DNA of 13,429 bases, taken from the NCBI GenBank assembly GCA_023422005.1, contig JAEZSC010000015.1, forward strand, positions 1 through 13,429. The letters are read 5' to 3'. Below are positions 13,086-13,429 of the stretch, piece after piece. Each line of letters opens with the position of its first letter. Within the stretch, counting starts at the first letter, position 1. The position numbers and the translations under genes are program-made. Below the pieces are notes generated by a model. That model searched no databases, had not been told where the DNA came from, and worked only from the letters and a program-made list of their open reading frames with translations. Origin of the DNA: Bacillota bacterium. Lineage in GTDB: Bacteria; Bacillota; Clostridia; Christensenellales; UMGS416.

Positions 13086-13258
13086 ACAGACGCAGCCCTT
13101 CTATTTACCGTTTACGAAAAAAACCACTACCGTTCGCGCACGGAGCAGTTTACAGTGGCTGTGAACTGCTATTCTGTTAGCCTGTATATTCATGCCCATG
13201 GACTTATGAAGATGCCGAAATGGTATGCAAACGACATTTTTCCGAGACGGAGGAGTTT
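13086..13258 (+). promoter_or_regulatory. Upstream region of the last gene, with a 12-bp inverted repeat
   Basis: The gap contains an inverted repeat at 13144-13155 and 13159-13170 (AGCAGTTTACAG arm, one G-U pair, 3-base loop TGG). It is followed by ATTCTGTTAG, so it may be a weak terminator for the preceding gene. Possible -10 elements are TGC-TATTCT (overlapping the repeat's right arm) and TATATT (13185-13190, weak -35 TGAACT 17 bases upstream). The inverted repeat therefore also lies where an operator would. No open frame with a start signal was seen before 13259. Confidence 0.4.
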
Positions 13259-13429
13259 ATGAAAAGACGGTTTTTGTGTGTGCTTGTTGCCCTGTGTGTG
13301 GTATTTGTTTTGCTGCCGGTTTCGGCAAAGGCGGAATCGCCGCAAGCCCAATGGGGCGTGGCGGCCGCAGATGGCACAAAGCCGGCTGAGTGGGCAGGCA
13401 GCGGCACCCTGGAAGCTGCCTTAACCTAC
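13259..13429 (+). CDS. Secreted protein, N-terminal part (cut by window edge)
   Basis: The first 57 residues of a longer protein. A signal peptide is clear: MKRR, a long hydrophobic stretch (FLCVLVALCVVFVLLPV) and a likely cut after SAKA at about residue 25. The visible mature start contains WAGSGTLEAALTY. In secreted or surface proteins of gut Clostridia such a segment often starts a tandem-repeat or parallel beta-helix region, but this is only a resemblance. The ATG at 13259 has GGAGGAG 4 bases upstream. The frame is open to the last base, so the length and anchor type are unknown. Confidence 0.75.
   Translation, partial: MKRRFLCVLVALCVVFVLLPVSAKAESPQAQWGVAAADGTKPAEWAGSGTLEAALTY

Noticed and set aside
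1..13429. Mobile element, CRISPR array, tRNA or rRNA
   Set aside because: No transposase or integrase motifs, regularly spaced repeats, cloverleaf or rRNA-like sequence were seen on either strand.

Overview
The window looks like a chromosomal segment of a fairly GC-rich member of the Bacillota, probably class Clostridia. The grounds are a DnaD-domain protein next to a DnaC/DnaI-type helicase loader, a clostridial-style MurG, an AgrC/LytTR-type two-component pair, strong AGGAGG-like ribosome binding sites and sigma-A-like promoters. No rRNA, tRNA, CRISPR array, transposase, integrase or phage structural gene was found. Both ends cut through genes.

Layout, left to right. (1) 1-2689, minus strand: a replication-related run transcribed right to left. 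It holds a DnaD-domain protein with repeated C-terminal modules, a DnaC/DnaI-like AAA+ loader, then the start of an HD-domain protein (cut at base 1). A possible promoter, with a perfect palindrome touching its -35, lies at 2722-2762. A cluster of nested inverted repeats fills the dnaD-dnaC gap. (2) 2839-4034, minus: a one-gene unit with its own promoter and terminator. It encodes a secreted protein whose repeats fit a seven-bladed beta-propeller closed by joining N- and C-terminal strands. (3) 4107-5281, plus: murG alone, with an extended -10 promoter and a strong terminator. (4) 5280-6878, plus: a two-gene operon of a VTC-type (polyphosphate polymerase-like) protein and a DUF4956 membrane protein, ended by a perfect 13-bp hairpin. 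(5) 7095-8540, plus: a FapA/DUF342 protein with no flagellar gene nearby. (6) 8573-9904, plus: an FAD-dependent oxidoreductase with a clear promoter and a palindrome just before its ribosome binding site. (7) 9962-11946, minus: a LytTR response regulator and an AgrC-like GHKL sensor kinase joined by a TAATG overlap. Divergent from them is a small lipoprotein gene (12149-12658, plus) followed by a hairpin. (8) 12735-13085, plus: a very short membrane-anchored protein that resembles the C-terminal part of LemA. (9) 13259-13429, plus: the start of a secreted protein, cut at the right edge.

The window is mainly a set of small independent units rather than one pathway. The gene pairs that clearly belong together are dnaD/dnaC (replicative helicase loading), VTC/DUF4956 (a conserved partnership of unsettled function) and the kinase/regulator pair. 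The lipoprotein beside the two-component genes is a candidate target or accessory. I did not find a convincing wholly new multi-gene system. The best leads are the four-unit DnaD protein, the orphan AgrC/LytTR pair with its divergent lipoprotein, the VTC/DUF4956 pair, the closed propeller and the mini-LemA-like protein.
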